A stretch of DNA of 64,000 nucleotides from Paraflavitalea soli (GCF_003555545.1 NZ_CP032157.1:7940546-8004545); one strand, 5' to 3'; counted from the stretch's first letter, positions 25,098 to 33,234 are shown. Notes: generated by a model not told the origin, from the letters alone. Numbers and translations: made by a program.

Positions 25098-25805
25098 TCA
25101 GGAAGATCGGCCACTTCCGCCCGATGAAATGTTTTTTGCTTTTTTACCGATGGGAGGAGTATTCATCGTTGCCAGGATATGCAATGCCTCACCAGCTTGT
25201 CCGCCCATGCGATACGCACGGCCGTTCACCACCTGGTAAAAAGCAAAGCCCAGCGCCATTATCAAGGGCAGCTTACGGGTTGGTACAAGCCCTACCCGCA
25301 GCCTGGTCCCAACTGGTTCACTGATCGGCAGGAATTCACTGTGCACCGTTTCCAGTGTAAACCGTTCCCGGTCAAAGTCCACAGCTGCAACAGCTGCCGT
25401 GAAACCAATATGCGTATAACTGCCGTCATAGCTGATCCGCTCCTGGGCTGTAAACGCCGGAATATCCACCGTCCAGCAGTCCGCTTTATTACTTACCACA
25501 TGCGATAGGTGCGATCGGAATACACGATAGAAATGACACTTGTCAAAAAAGTCAAAGCCCTCCAGCATACTGATGTCTCCGTCCTGTATCCTGCGCTCTC
25601 CGCGGCCGTTCACCTTATCTCCCTGGATCACTTTAAGCATACGGGCATTTAACCGGCCCGCACGGCTTTGTTCCTTATGGTTCAGCAGCAGGCTGCCAAA
25701 TGCTGCCAGTAATACTCCGCTGCCTGTAGCGGCCAGCTTAAACTCTGCTGCACTTTCTTTTGCCCTGGGCGACAGCGACCGCACTTCCGTTGTTTTGTTT
25801 TTCAT
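25098..25805 (-). CDS. Conserved Bacteroidota protein of unknown function, paralogue 1
   Basis: The 235-residue protein is homologous to the proteins at 26304 and 27137. Shared segments are GERRIQDGDISMLEGFDF (compare GERRAENGDLSQLAAFEF), an aromatic VDIPAFTAQERISYDGSYTH block, and ALGFAFYQVVNGRAY. It lacks the usual N-terminal LRGTIDDLNFY block and instead starts with a charged stretch, and it has an extra C-terminal tail past the family end. No signal peptide is visible and no function is known. It is divergent from paralogue 2 across a 44-bp palindrome. Confidence 0.65.
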   Translation of the reverse strand: MKNKTTEVRSLSPRAKESAAEFKLAATGSGVLLAAFGSLLLNHKEQSRAGRLNARMLKVIQGDKVNGRGERRIQDGDISMLEGFDFFDKCHFYRVFRSHLSHVVSNKADCWTVDIPAFTAQERISYDGSYTHIGFTAAVAAVDFDRERFTLETVHSEFLPISEPVGTRLRVGLVPTRKLPLIMALGFAFYQVVNGRAYRMGGQAGEALHILATMNTPPIGKKAKNISSGGSGRSS

Positions 25806-26303
25806 CGTGTATAGTTTTAAAATGAATGAATGTAATCGACACTAACGTCGCATCACAAACGTACAACTATGGGCATTACTCCTCATTCAGAAATGTCCAA
25901 AATGTCATTTTTTACCAATTTGTCCGGACAATTTGGTAAAAAATGACAATAACGACCAAAACGACCAGCCGCAGGCACCGCAATTCAAAAATTGAATTAC
26001 GTTTGTGTAGCAAGGTGAGAATGCAGGAAAATAATGAGCAGGAAGAAAGAACGAACAGTGCACACCCGACGATGGAAAGAAAAGAGCGGCACAATACTAA
26101 GACGGTGTATGGACGGTGCATCGATATAGCATGGATATTCCATAGATAGAGTATCAAAATAGCGTACCAATAAAAAATGACCGGCTTATGCGATAATAAG
26201 CAGGGACTCTGGCGCCCCTCTTACAACGCAGCAGCCCGTACATAGCCGCAGCACCGCGGGTTGCGGCAGTAGTTACAATTCCAAACCTATAAAAACAAAA
26301 ACA
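25806..26303. other. Divergent intergenic region with long palindrome
   Basis: Nearly 500 bp separate two divergent paralogues. Apart from the 44-bp palindrome at 25904 it contains a GCCGCAgcaccgcgggtTGCGGC hairpin near 26253 and A+T-rich sequence. No gene is supported. Confidence 0.5.
25904..25947. repeat. 44-bp near-perfect palindrome
   Basis: Arms GTCATTTTTTACCAA and TTGGTAAAAAATGAC are exact complements, and the centre TTGTCCGGACAA is itself palindromic; only one T-T mismatch on each side of the centre breaks perfect symmetry. It lies 100 bp upstream of paralogue 1 and 357 bp upstream of paralogue 2. It could be an operator, a recombination site or a cruciform-forming DNA hairpin. Confidence 0.85.
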
Positions 26304-27059
26304 ATGGCAAAACAAGTAAGCCCACTCATCAAACTGAGGGGCACCATCGACGACTTGAATTTCTATGTCTCCGAAGATGGATTCATGGCCAGGGCAAAAG
26401 GAGGCGTGAGTGCCGAACGCATCAAAAATGATCCGAAGTTCAACCTCACCCGCCTCAATGGTCTTGAATTCGGAATAGGAGGGAGGGCCGGTAAATCCTT
26501 ACGCCTGGCCCTCAAAAGCGAGCTCTCAAAAATTGCTGACAAGCGACTTACCAGTCGCCTTACCAAGACAATGATCGCCATCCTGCAAACCGATCCAGTC
26601 AACGACTACGGTGAACGCAGGGCCGAGAATGGCGATCTTTCACAGCTCGCTGCTTTCGAGTTCAATTCCAAACTGCCTTTCAATACAGCTTTTGAACCGC
26701 AGTTTAGCCTCAGTCTCAATCGCGCTACAGGCCAGGGGGCCATCAACCTGCCGGCGTATACTCCCCAGGTTGATATTATATCTCCTGATGGGTCCACCCA
26801 TTACAACCTGTTCGCGGCTGTAGTGCCCGTCAACTTTGCTGTCGAGACCAACACCGCCTTTCGGCAAAGCACCGGCAACCTGCCTTACGACAACAACCCG
26901 GCTACCGCCACTACACTCACCATCAACTTCCCGGCCAGCAGCCCCGATCCCATTTTTGTGGTACTGGGCATCGAGTTCGTGAAGATTGTCAATGGTAAAG
27001 TGTATGAACAAAGTAAGGCGCAGAACGCACTGCAGATCGTAGCAGTCGATGTACCATAA
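26304..27059 (+). CDS. Conserved Bacteroidota protein of unknown function, paralogue 2
   Basis: This 251-residue protein is the most complete family member: MAKQVSPLIKLRGTIDDLNF, MARAKGGVSAERIKNDPKF, TRLNGLEFGIGGRAGKSLR, then GERRAENGDLSQLAAFEF, LPAYTPQVDIISPDGSTHY, and VVLGIEFVKIVNGKVYEQ near the end. The N-terminal third is basic and the rest beta-rich. It has no membrane or signal segment. Many Bacteroidota genomes hold several such genes, usually without annotation. A terminator follows 27 bp after the stop, so it is a single-gene unit. Confidence 0.72.
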   Translation: MAKQVSPLIKLRGTIDDLNFYVSEDGFMARAKGGVSAERIKNDPKFNLTRLNGLEFGIGGRAGKSLRLALKSELSKIADKRLTSRLTKTMIAILQTDPVNDYGERRAENGDLSQLAAFEFNSKLPFNTAFEPQFSLSLNRATGQGAINLPAYTPQVDIISPDGSTHYNLFAAVVPVNFAVETNTAFRQSTGNLPYDNNPATATTLTINFPASSPDPIFVVLGIEFVKIVNGKVYEQSKAQNALQIVAVDVP

Positions 27060-27085
27060 CAGGCCTCATACAGGCATGCCAATAC

Positions 27086-27113
27086 GGAACCGGGTTCGTC
27101 CCGGTTCCTTTCT
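27086..27113 (+). terminator. Rho-independent terminator of paralogue 2
   Basis: GGAACCGGG-ttcgt-CCCGGTTCC, nine perfect pairs, followed by TTTCT. Confidence 0.8.
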
Positions 27114-27136
27114 ATTAATTACAAATTCAATAATGT

Positions 27137-27871
27137 ATGAAACCGAAAAAGATAACCAGGGTCACCAAACGCTGCATTCCCGGCGTCACCCTCCACCCCC
27201 GTGAAGGATATTACCAGGTCCGTCACATTGGCCTCACCCCACAGCGCGTTAAAACAGATCCTGCTTTTGCGCCCACCAGGCGCCAGGCAGCCCGGTTCGC
27301 CCACATCATAAAATGTGCAAAAGCCATTGCCGATGCCCTCCTTCCCCAAACCAACAAACAGCACATCATGCCCCGGCTTATTGCATGTTTGCGTAAGTCC
27401 GTCAGCAACGAACAACTCCTTTCCCCAGAGCTTGCAGTCAACCAATGGGAAGCCCTCCGGCAATTTGAATGCAGCCAACAATATCCCTTACACAAAGTGT
27501 TGAAGCTTGATTACCCATACACCGTAGATACCTTACAGCCCAAGTGTACATTGGTATTGCCTGCATGCATACCAACAGCCGTGATCGAATCACCACCTGG
27601 CGCTACCTATGCCAGGATAGTAGCTATACAGGCTTGCCTGGATCTGCAACAACATACCATCCAACGCACTATGGCACACACCACCATCTTTCCATTGAAA
27701 CCCCTGCACATCCGGCCTGCTGCATTGATAACCGAAATCAATAGTCCCAATGGTACCCACCATTTCCTGGCCCTGTCAATCCAATGGTATGCGCGCCATA
27801 ATAGCAATAATACATTGCAACCATTGTCCCTACCCGTCAGTGCTGCGATCATAAAAACCTGGATCTCCTGA
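27137..27871 (+). CDS. Conserved Bacteroidota protein of unknown function, paralogue 3 (divergent)
   Basis: The 244-residue protein aligns with paralogue 2 in outline: an N-terminal RHIGLTPQRVKTDPAFAPTR like GGVSAERIKNDPKFNLTR, a central NQWEALRQFECS, LPACIPTAVIESPPGATYAR like LPAYTPQVDIISPDGSTHY, and a final FLALSIQWYARHN. Many positions are changed to His, Gln and Cys, so it is evolving fast or decaying. It starts 77 bp after paralogue 2. No function can be given. Confidence 0.6.
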   Translation: MKPKKITRVTKRCIPGVTLHPREGYYQVRHIGLTPQRVKTDPAFAPTRRQAARFAHIIKCAKAIADALLPQTNKQHIMPRLIACLRKSVSNEQLLSPELAVNQWEALRQFECSQQYPLHKVLKLDYPYTVDTLQPKCTLVLPACIPTAVIESPPGATYARIVAIQACLDLQQHTIQRTMAHTTIFPLKPLHIRPAALITEINSPNGTHHFLALSIQWYARHNSNNTLQPLSLPVSAAIIKTWIS

Positions 27872-28194
27872 AACGGTTAAAGAACTTTAACAAATAATCT
27901 TTAATTTTTTTAGCCTGCCCTTGATGGATATTTAAAAAACATATATTAGCTTTGGTTGCAGTATATCGTTATACAGTTAAGGCATTCCACACACGCATTC
28001 CTCAAAAAAGTATAACGGTTATCGTTCATTTACTTCTCCAGGATTTTGTGCATCAGTTTAGTCCCATGTAATCATTTTTTCCGGGTTGCAAAAACCTTCT
28101 ATTACCTCCATTGGATAGGCTGCTAACCATGTTCCTATAACGAACGGGTGGCTATAGGACATTTGCATCCGGGCTTAACTAAAACTTGCTAATA
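27872..28194. other. A+T-rich spacer without recognised feature
   Basis: About 320 bp before a small DNA-binding-like gene. I see no repeat, no hairpin and no exact -7 box. Confidence 0.45.
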
Positions 28195-28413
28195 ATGAAC
28201 AACGATGAAAAATACCTCCATCGCGTCATTCATCCCAGGCACATCCAAATCATATTGGACATGGACAGTCGTCAGGCGCGGCGCGAATTAAAAGAGATTC
28301 GGGAAAGCCTGGGCAAAGAAGAGCACCAATACATCATCCTGAAAGAGTTTCTAAAACATTCAGGCCTTCAATTGCAATCTGTCCTTTCCTTATTAGGGTG
28401 GGGTAATACGTAA
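28195..28413 (+). CDS. Small helix-turn-helix-like protein
   Basis: The 72-residue protein starts MNNDEKYLHRVIHPRHIQII and continues LDMDSRQARRELKEIRESLG, EHQYIILKEFLKHSGLQLQSV. The pattern of an unusual N-terminal helix followed by a winged or excisionase-like HTH is seen in many small Bacteroidota proteins near mobile DNA. It may regulate the cassettes around it. ATG 28195 is preferred to TTG/ATG codons just upstream because the recognisable part begins here. The first TATGGAA-N14-CATCT motif lies 28 bp after its stop. Confidence 0.55.
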   Translation: MNNDEKYLHRVIHPRHIQIILDMDSRQARRELKEIRESLGKEEHQYIILKEFLKHSGLQLQSVLSLLGWGNT

Positions 28414-28750
28414 CCCCAATACAAAAAAATAAAAAATAATATATGGAAATAACTAATCCTTACATCTCAATAGTAGCAGCGTCCATCCAAATGCCTACAA
28501 TGCCCAATAGGCAGGCGTGTGTTGCCTGGAAGGTAAGAAGGCAGTTGAAGTAGCTGCAGGCGAAACGATCGTTCGACAATTCGTTTCCATTTCCTTACTC
28601 CTTTTTTTTAGTACAATTAGTAGTATTCGTTCAAATTTCCTGGAGATCATCGATAGTAATCCTCTCCAGTATAATAGGGGGTTCCTGCATGCGGAACTTC
28701 CTATTATTCCTTGCCTTGTCCTCCATTACCTAACAAGAAAAACAATCTGT
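28414..28750. other. Spacer with A-tract and TATGGAA motif 1
   Basis: It holds an A-rich run, the bipartite motif at 28442, a CAGGCGTGTGTTGCCTG segment, and a TTAGTAGTATTCGTTCAAATT unit related to the array at 29.6 kb. No gene is supported although the downstream frame stays open through it. Confidence 0.5.
28442..28473 (+). promoter_or_regulatory. Bipartite motif TATGGAA-N14-CATCT, copy 1
   Basis: TATGGAA at 28442-28448 and CATCTCAATA from 28463, spacer 14 bp, preceded by an A-tract. Three further copies keep the same spacer. Confidence 0.5.
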
Positions 28751-29428
28751 ATGCGATTTTCAAAACCCAAACAATTCTGGGCCTGGTTCCAGCGCAATAA
28801 AGAATCCTACGAGCAATTACGGACCGCTTCCTCCGCAGAAACCATCTATCATATGCGCGAAATGACCATGCACCTCAACGCGTATGGCCGCTACATCAAT
28901 GCAGAGATATATTGGCAGAGCGATAAAGGGCGCGAAGCAACCGTCCTCGTATTTACTACCTACGCCCGCCCCCGCGATTTTCGCAAGGTCGGACGTTTGG
29001 TCGCCTGCGCACCCCAAATTCCCGGTTGGCGTTTCCTCGAGCTGGATCCCCCGCGTCCAATCGACTTCTTCCTCGAAGAAGACTACGGTCACCTCAATTT
29101 CGATCCCTTCAACCTATGGTTCCTGCCCCCCGATCCTGTCACTGCATTAGATAAGTACAACCTCGATCTTTACATAGATAATTATGCCGACCTGACACCG
29201 GATCACGAAAACGCTGCAAGAGCCGTTGTATACAATTTGCTGGGAGAAAAAGTATACGGACTAAAATTAAGGCGCATCGATCTTGCCCGTGTATGCGATC
29301 TGCCAAAAGAATACAGGGGCGATCTGGTCAACCTGCAACAAATACCCGAATACGTTCAATTACAGGACACGGCCGATTATTATATCGATCAAACCGGCAA
29401 CCTAAAGAAATACCGCCCCAATACCTGA
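28751..29428 (+). CDS. Conserved Bacteroidota protein of unknown function
   Basis: The 225-residue protein begins MRFSKPKQFWAWFQRNKESY and contains MREMTMHLNAYGRYINAEIY, CAPQIPGWRFLELDPPRPID, YGHLNFDPFNLWFLPPDP and VVYNLLGEKVYGLKLRRIDL. I recall similar N-termini in uncharacterised Bacteroidota proteins, but no function is known and no catalytic motif stands out. The frame is open 78 codons further upstream, but that part overlaps repeat DNA and looks non-coding, so ATG 28751 is chosen. A hairpin follows the stop. Confidence 0.65.
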   Translation: MRFSKPKQFWAWFQRNKESYEQLRTASSAETIYHMREMTMHLNAYGRYINAEIYWQSDKGREATVLVFTTYARPRDFRKVGRLVACAPQIPGWRFLELDPPRPIDFFLEEDYGHLNFDPFNLWFLPPDPVTALDKYNLDLYIDNYADLTPDHENAARAVVYNLLGEKVYGLKLRRIDLARVCDLPKEYRGDLVNLQQIPEYVQLQDTADYYIDQTGNLKKYRPNT

Positions 29429-29446
29429 TCTCCCATGATTTTTAAA

Positions 29447-29489
29447 AAAAGAGAATTGGTGTATGGAATAAATTCCATCCCCTCTTTGC
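29447..29489 (+). terminator. Hairpin after the gene ending at 29428
   Basis: AAAGAG ... ATGGAATaaATTCCAT ... CTCTTT: an inner stem of 7 pairs and an outer stem of 6 pairs, followed by GCTTATT. Confidence 0.5.
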
Positions 29490-29535
29490 TTATTGCTGGG
29501 TTCATTAAATAACCTAAAAAAATAATAAAAAGATG

Positions 29536-29566
29536 TATGGAATTAGTAAACAACTTCATCTCAATA
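29536..29566 (+). promoter_or_regulatory. Bipartite motif TATGGAA-N14-CATCT, copy 2
   Basis: TATGGAA at 29536-29542 and CATCTCAATA from 29557, spacer 14 bp, A-tract about 14 bp upstream. Confidence 0.5.
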
Positions 29567-29659
29567 GTAATGATTCCTTAAAAAGCATGGTTAGCCATTC
29601 AACCATATCCTTTCTTCCTTCTTCCTTTTCTCAGCTTCAATATATTGTCAGGTGTCATG

Positions 29660-29820
29660 TTTCCTTGGTGAAGCATTGTTTAGTAGCAAGCGTTCATTTT
29701 CTTATTTTATTCTTTCCTCTTCTTTCTTGGTAAGGCCTTGGTTAGTAGTAACTGTTCAAATTTTATTTTAGTTTCTTCACGTCTCCTTGGTGGAAGCACT
29801 GATTAGTAGCATTTTTTACC
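29660..29820 (+). repeat. Degenerate tandem array with TTAGTAGCA core
   Basis: Three consecutive units of roughly 50-65 bp run CTTGGTgaAGCattgTTAGTAGCA, then a T-rich tail with TTCAnnTTTTATTT. A further unit (TTGGTGAAAGC...TTTAGTAGCA) lies at 30472-30510 and a partial one near 28618. Sequence is loosely conserved except for the core. Confidence 0.55.
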
Positions 29821-30046
29821 TTATTTCCCCGCCTTGTCCCCACACCAATGCCCTGATCCCTGTCCGCAAGACTTTGCCGTTACACCAACGGCAGGCATAC
29901 ATACACATTGGAGAAGCGTGCACCCCACCAGCCACCCCACGAGCATCAAAACAACCATGTCAGGTGAGAGGGTTAGTTCAACCAGTGCCAAAATAAATCC
30001 ATCGCGGCACCCCTCCTGGCGAAAGCCTTAATACACTGATAAAAGA

Positions 30047-30070
30047 AAAGCGCCCCCAGGCGCTTTTTTT
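30047..30070 (+). terminator. Rho-independent terminator in the repeat zone
   Basis: AAAGCGCC-ccca-GGCGCTTT with seven T residues. It is a textbook terminator with no protein gene upstream for 600 bp, supporting a non-coding transcript from the motif at 29536. Confidence 0.8.
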
Positions 30071-30143
30071 ATATCCCCATCCAGGCCTCACCACCAGCTT
30101 ACACAGTACACCCCCGGTCTCCCAAAAAAATATAGAAATTTCT

Positions 30144-30174
30144 TATGGAATCCTGATGCATCTACATCTTAATA
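30144..30174 (+). promoter_or_regulatory. Bipartite motif TATGGAA-N14-CATCT, copy 3
   Basis: TATGGAA at 30144-30150, CATCTTAATATAG from 30165, spacer 14 bp, A-tract 30124-30130. Followed by a GCAGCAACG segment. Confidence 0.5.
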
Positions 30175-30235
30175 TAGAACCCGGCAGCAACGAACCTAGG
30201 ATCTCGGCCTCCCGAAAAAAAATGTAGAAAGTTTA

Positions 30236-30266
30236 TATGGAATCCGCTCGATCGTACATCTTAGTA
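30236..30266 (+). promoter_or_regulatory. Bipartite motif TATGGAA-N14-CATCT, copy 4
   Basis: TATGGAA at 30236-30242, CATCTTAGTATAG from 30257, spacer 14 bp, A-tract just upstream. It is 92 bp from copy 3 and the whole unit between them is repeated. Confidence 0.5.
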
Positions 30267-30655
30267 TAGACACAGCAGCAACAAACGTTCAACCCCCGAA
30301 ACGCCCCAACCAATAGTAGCAGGATTTGTGTTGCCTGGAAGCTAATTAAGCAATGGAGATCACAACAAGCGCATTACGACCATTGAACCATACCTTTTCA
30401 TCATTTTCTCATTCGCCTCATCCTTTTTAAGTCTCTCTTGATTTATTCATAGCTTTTCATTTATCACTAGTTGGTGAAAGCCCTCTTTAGTAGCACTTTT
30501 TCATCTTTCCGGGAGAATCGTTTGATAGCAACCATTCTCCATAAGAGGGAGCTCTTTGGGCAGAGCTTCCTCTTATTTCCACTCGGCTCATTATTCAAAC
30601 AATACAAATAAGCCAACCCCGTTGGCCTCAACTTATACCAGGTCCCCAAAAAACA

Positions 30656-30682
30656 AAACAGCCGGCTCATCACCGGCTGTTT
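30656..30682 (-). terminator. Terminator of the regulatory-domain protein gene
   Basis: AAACAGCCGG-ctcatca-CCGGCTGTTT, ten pairs. On the minus strand it is followed by TGTTTTTT, so it fits the minus-strand gene that ends at 30741. Confidence 0.75.
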
Positions 30683-30693
30683 CTTCTATATAC

Positions 30694-30732
30694 TGGATTC
30701 TGTATTCTGAATTCTGTATTCTGTATTCTTTC
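30694..30732. repeat. Heptanucleotide repeat, ATTCTGT family
   Basis: Consecutive 7-mers of ATTCTGT/ATTCTGA between the terminator and the stop of the next minus-strand gene. Confidence 0.8.
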
Positions 30733-30740
30733 TTTCTTTC

Positions 30741-31382
30741 CTACTTATTATTCTTAAAATCCCCCCGTTTCCACGCCTTGATAAACTCTCCCCACGCAAA
30801 TGGGTTAAAGATATTCTGCGGAGGCGCCTGTCCATAATACGTTGCCCGGCGCGCCCCGTTCTGCAGCAGCATATTCGAGTTCTCACCTCCATCACGCGGC
30901 AGCGTCTTCGCCAGCACACGCCGTTTGCTTTCGTCATTGTTCTTACGCGCCGTTTCCAGGTCATCATCCGGCACCGGCACATTCACAAAATCCCGCTCAA
31001 ACTGCTCCTTCGTAGGCCGTGGCTTGATGATCGTCACCGGCAGGTACTCCGCATCCGTCACCATCAGTTGCAACAGGCTGTATTGATTGCCTTCCAGGTC
31101 CCGGGGGATCTCTGCCAGCTTGGGTTTATAACCGATAGAAGTGAATTCGATAATATCCCCTTTCTGCACCACGATCGAGAACACACCCTGCTCATTCGTC
31201 TGCGTACCCCTTTTCTCCCCTTTGATCGTAATACTCACAGAAGGGATGCCTTTCAGGCTGTCTGCTGTCATCACCACACCATACAATTGAACAACAGAAT
31301 CCTTGAGCTTTTCGAATTGGGCGTTGGCCAGGAACGGAAAAGCTACAGCAAACAAAACGGCGAGTAGTAAATGTCTCTTCAT
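30741..31382 (-). CDS. Carboxypeptidase-regulatory-like (CarboxypepD_reg) domain protein, secreted
   Basis: The 213-residue protein has a signal peptide (MKRHLLLAVLFAVAFPFLANA) and then a CarboxypepD_reg-like beta-sandwich at about 32-110 (VQLYGVVMTADSLKGIPSVS, TNEQGVFSIVVQKGDIIEFT, GYKPK). Such domains anchor or extend outer-membrane proteins in Bacteroidota; alone it is probably a cell-envelope protein of unknown role. The remainder is charged and disordered. ATG 31382 is chosen over TTG 31391 as it directly precedes the signal peptide. A TATATTTG box sits 6 nt upstream. Confidence 0.85.
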   Translation of the reverse strand: MKRHLLLAVLFAVAFPFLANAQFEKLKDSVVQLYGVVMTADSLKGIPSVSITIKGEKRGTQTNEQGVFSIVVQKGDIIEFTSIGYKPKLAEIPRDLEGNQYSLLQLMVTDAEYLPVTIIKPRPTKEQFERDFVNVPVPDDDLETARKNNDESKRRVLAKTLPRDGGENSNMLLQNGARRATYYGQAPPQNIFNPFAWGEFIKAWKRGDFKNNK

Positions 31383-31388
31383 GCGGTT

Positions 31389-31396
31389 CAAATATA
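31389..31396 (-). promoter_or_regulatory. TAnnTTTG -7 box of the regulatory-domain gene
   Basis: TATATTTG on the minus strand, 6 nt from the ATG, with a TTG 21 bp further upstream that fits a -33 box. Confidence 0.6.
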
Positions 31397-31441
31397 CAGA
31401 CTATGAATAAATACTTTCAACAAAATCAGCCCGCTATTGGT

Positions 31442-31449
31442 TAATTTTG
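31442..31449 (+). promoter_or_regulatory. TAnnTTTG -7 box of mrp
   Basis: TAATTTTG, exact consensus, 33 bp before the first mrp ATG. Confidence 0.55.
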
Positions 31450-31482
31450 CAGTAAACTGTTTCATTTTAACAAAACACTTAG

Positions 31483-32586
31483 ATGATGACCCCCGACAAA
31501 GTTTTAGAGGCTTTGAGTAATGTGCAGGAACCTGATCTTGGAAAAGACATTGTGACACTTAATATGGTGAAAGATATTGTCATCGATGGCAATTATGTTT
31601 CTTTCACCGTCGTGCTCACCACCCCCGCCTGTCCCATGAAGGACATGATCCGCATGGCCTGTGTCAACGCCATTAAATTGTTATTAAACAAGGAAGCTAC
31701 CGTAGTCGTCAACTTTACATCCAATACCACCACCAACCGCAGGGATACCCGCGCCGTACTGCCCAATGTCAACAACATCATTGCCGTCGTAAGCGGAAAA
31801 GGCGGTGTAGGCAAATCCACCGTAGCTGCCAACCTGGCACTGGCCTTTGCAAAAAAAGGAGCCCGCGTAGGCCTCATGGATGCTGATATTTACGGCCCCA
31901 GCGTGCCCATTATGTTCGGCGTAAGGGGCGAAAGGCCCATGATGAAACAGGTCGAAGGACAGGAAAAAGGCATGATCGTACCCCTCGAGCGTTACGGTAT
32001 CAAGCTCATGAGTATTGGCCTCCTCGTCGATGAAAAGAACGCGGTCGTCTGGCGCGGTCCTATGGCCAGCAGCGCCATCAAACAGTTTGTGACCGACGTT
32101 TTTTGGGACGAATTAGACTACCTCTTTATTGATATGCCCCCCGGCACCGGTGATATCCACCTCACCCTCCTCCAAACAGCCCCCGTCACCGGCGTGGTCG
32201 TCGTTACCACACCCCAGGATGTCGCCCTGGCTGATGCCAAGAAAGCCATTGCCATGTTTGGACAGGCCCAGATCAAGGTTCCCCTCATCGGTCTCGTGGA
32301 GAACATGAGCTACTTTGTACCTGCCGAGCTGCCCAACAACAAGTACTACATTTTTGGCAAGGAAGGCGGTAAGAAACTGGCCGACGAATATGAGATTCCC
32401 TTTTTGGGACAAATCCCCCTCGTCCAGTCCATCCGCGAAGGCGGCGACCTCGGTATCCCCGCCATGGTAGGCGATGATGCTATCACCAAACAGGCTTTCG
32501 AAGAATTTGCCGCCAATACCATCCGCTCCATTTCCATGCGCAATGCCAACCTCAACTCCCAAAAAGTTGCGGAAGTCATTGATTAA
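31483..32586 (+). CDS. mrp: Mrp/NBP35 family ATP-binding Fe-S cluster carrier
   Basis: The 367-residue protein has an N-terminal MIP18-like domain (1-90, LEALSNVQEPDLGKDIV) and a P-loop NTPase with SGKGGVGKSTVAANLALAF (103-121), DADIYGPSVP (131-140), IDMPPGTGDIHL (about 220) and LVENMSYF (about 274). It should carry iron-sulfur clusters to apoproteins in the cytoplasm. The CxxC pair of many relatives is absent at the expected place (FVPAELPNNKYYIFG), as in other Bacteroidota I recall. No nifU-like partner follows. ATG at 31483 or 31486 may be used. Confidence 0.93.
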   Translation: MMTPDKVLEALSNVQEPDLGKDIVTLNMVKDIVIDGNYVSFTVVLTTPACPMKDMIRMACVNAIKLLLNKEATVVVNFTSNTTTNRRDTRAVLPNVNNIIAVVSGKGGVGKSTVAANLALAFAKKGARVGLMDADIYGPSVPIMFGVRGERPMMKQVEGQEKGMIVPLERYGIKLMSIGLLVDEKNAVVWRGPMASSAIKQFVTDVFWDELDYLFIDMPPGTGDIHLTLLQTAPVTGVVVVTTPQDVALADAKKAIAMFGQAQIKVPLIGLVENMSYFVPAELPNNKYYIFGKEGGKKLADEYEIPFLGQIPLVQSIREGGDLGIPAMVGDDAITKQAFEEFAANTIRSISMRNANLNSQKVAEVID

Positions 32587-33234
32587 ACTAAACGTTTTAT
32601 TTATACCCCGGCCCTCTTCAGTTTGCATAAGTGGTTGACATATAATGCAATTGAAGCTGGGGAGGCCCGTATTGTAGTAGAATCCAGTGCTGCTTAAAAG
32701 ATAGTAGGCCGTTTACAAGCATCGGGCTATTACAAAGATTGCAGGCTGCTTCAAGGTAACAGGCTGCCTATATCAATAATCAAAGCTACACCTGAGGAGG
32801 CGTGACTCGCCAAACCGCAAGCTGCGTAAGTCAATGATAAAGAGCGCAGAAATGAAATTGACGTCGTTGCGAAAGTAAAATAGAAGTGTGTTTTAATCAA
32901 TAATCAAAGCTACACCTGGGGAGGCGTGGGCTGGCAGGCTCCCGCAATAAGCGGGAGAGCGATCGGGCCTGCCTTGATTTTTTGGTTCTTTTGCATCAAG
33001 GCAAAAGAACGAAGCGATCTGCATCAAGGCAAAGAAAGTGACAAACCTCTTGCCACAAAACTTGGATTATTTACCTTCGCGCCTGTTTCCATGCCAGCTT
33101 GATCTACGTCAAATCGCCAGTAAGCGAAAAGAAAGCTGCCCATGCCCCACCAGGAGGGCAGTCAGCCGGGAACATCACAATTATTTAAACCAAAACTAGC
33201 CCTGGGCATTGATCAGAAGCTGTAATCTTGATAT
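32587..33234. other. Spacer with partial and full two-hairpin element
   Basis: A partial copy of the element (32780-32830, only the AAAGCTACACCTG..GAGGCGTG start) precedes the full copy at 32905. From 33013 to 33234 I see only short A+G-rich sequence and, just before the next gene, TAATCTTG (33221), one base off a -7 box. Confidence 0.5.
32905..33012 (+). repeat. Two-hairpin element, copy 1
   Basis: Starts AAAGCTACACCTGGGGAGG. Hairpin 1: GGCAGGC (32933-32939) with GCCTGCC (32967-32973), enclosing an inner TCCCGC/GCGGGA stem. Then CTTGATTTTTTG and hairpin 2: GTTCTTTTGC (32985-32994), loop ATCAAG, GCAAAAGAAC (33001-33010). Confidence 0.85.

Larger units (their letters stand above)
29429..30655. 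other. 1.2-kb intergenic repeat zone without a gene
   Basis: The stretch holds three TATGGAA-N14-CATCT motifs, a degenerate array with TTAGTAGCA cores, an internal terminator at 30047 and a second TGTGTTGCCTGGAAG segment (30332) matching one at 28519. Short open frames show no domain. The order motif, array, terminator suggests short non-coding transcripts, which is inference. Confidence 0.5.
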
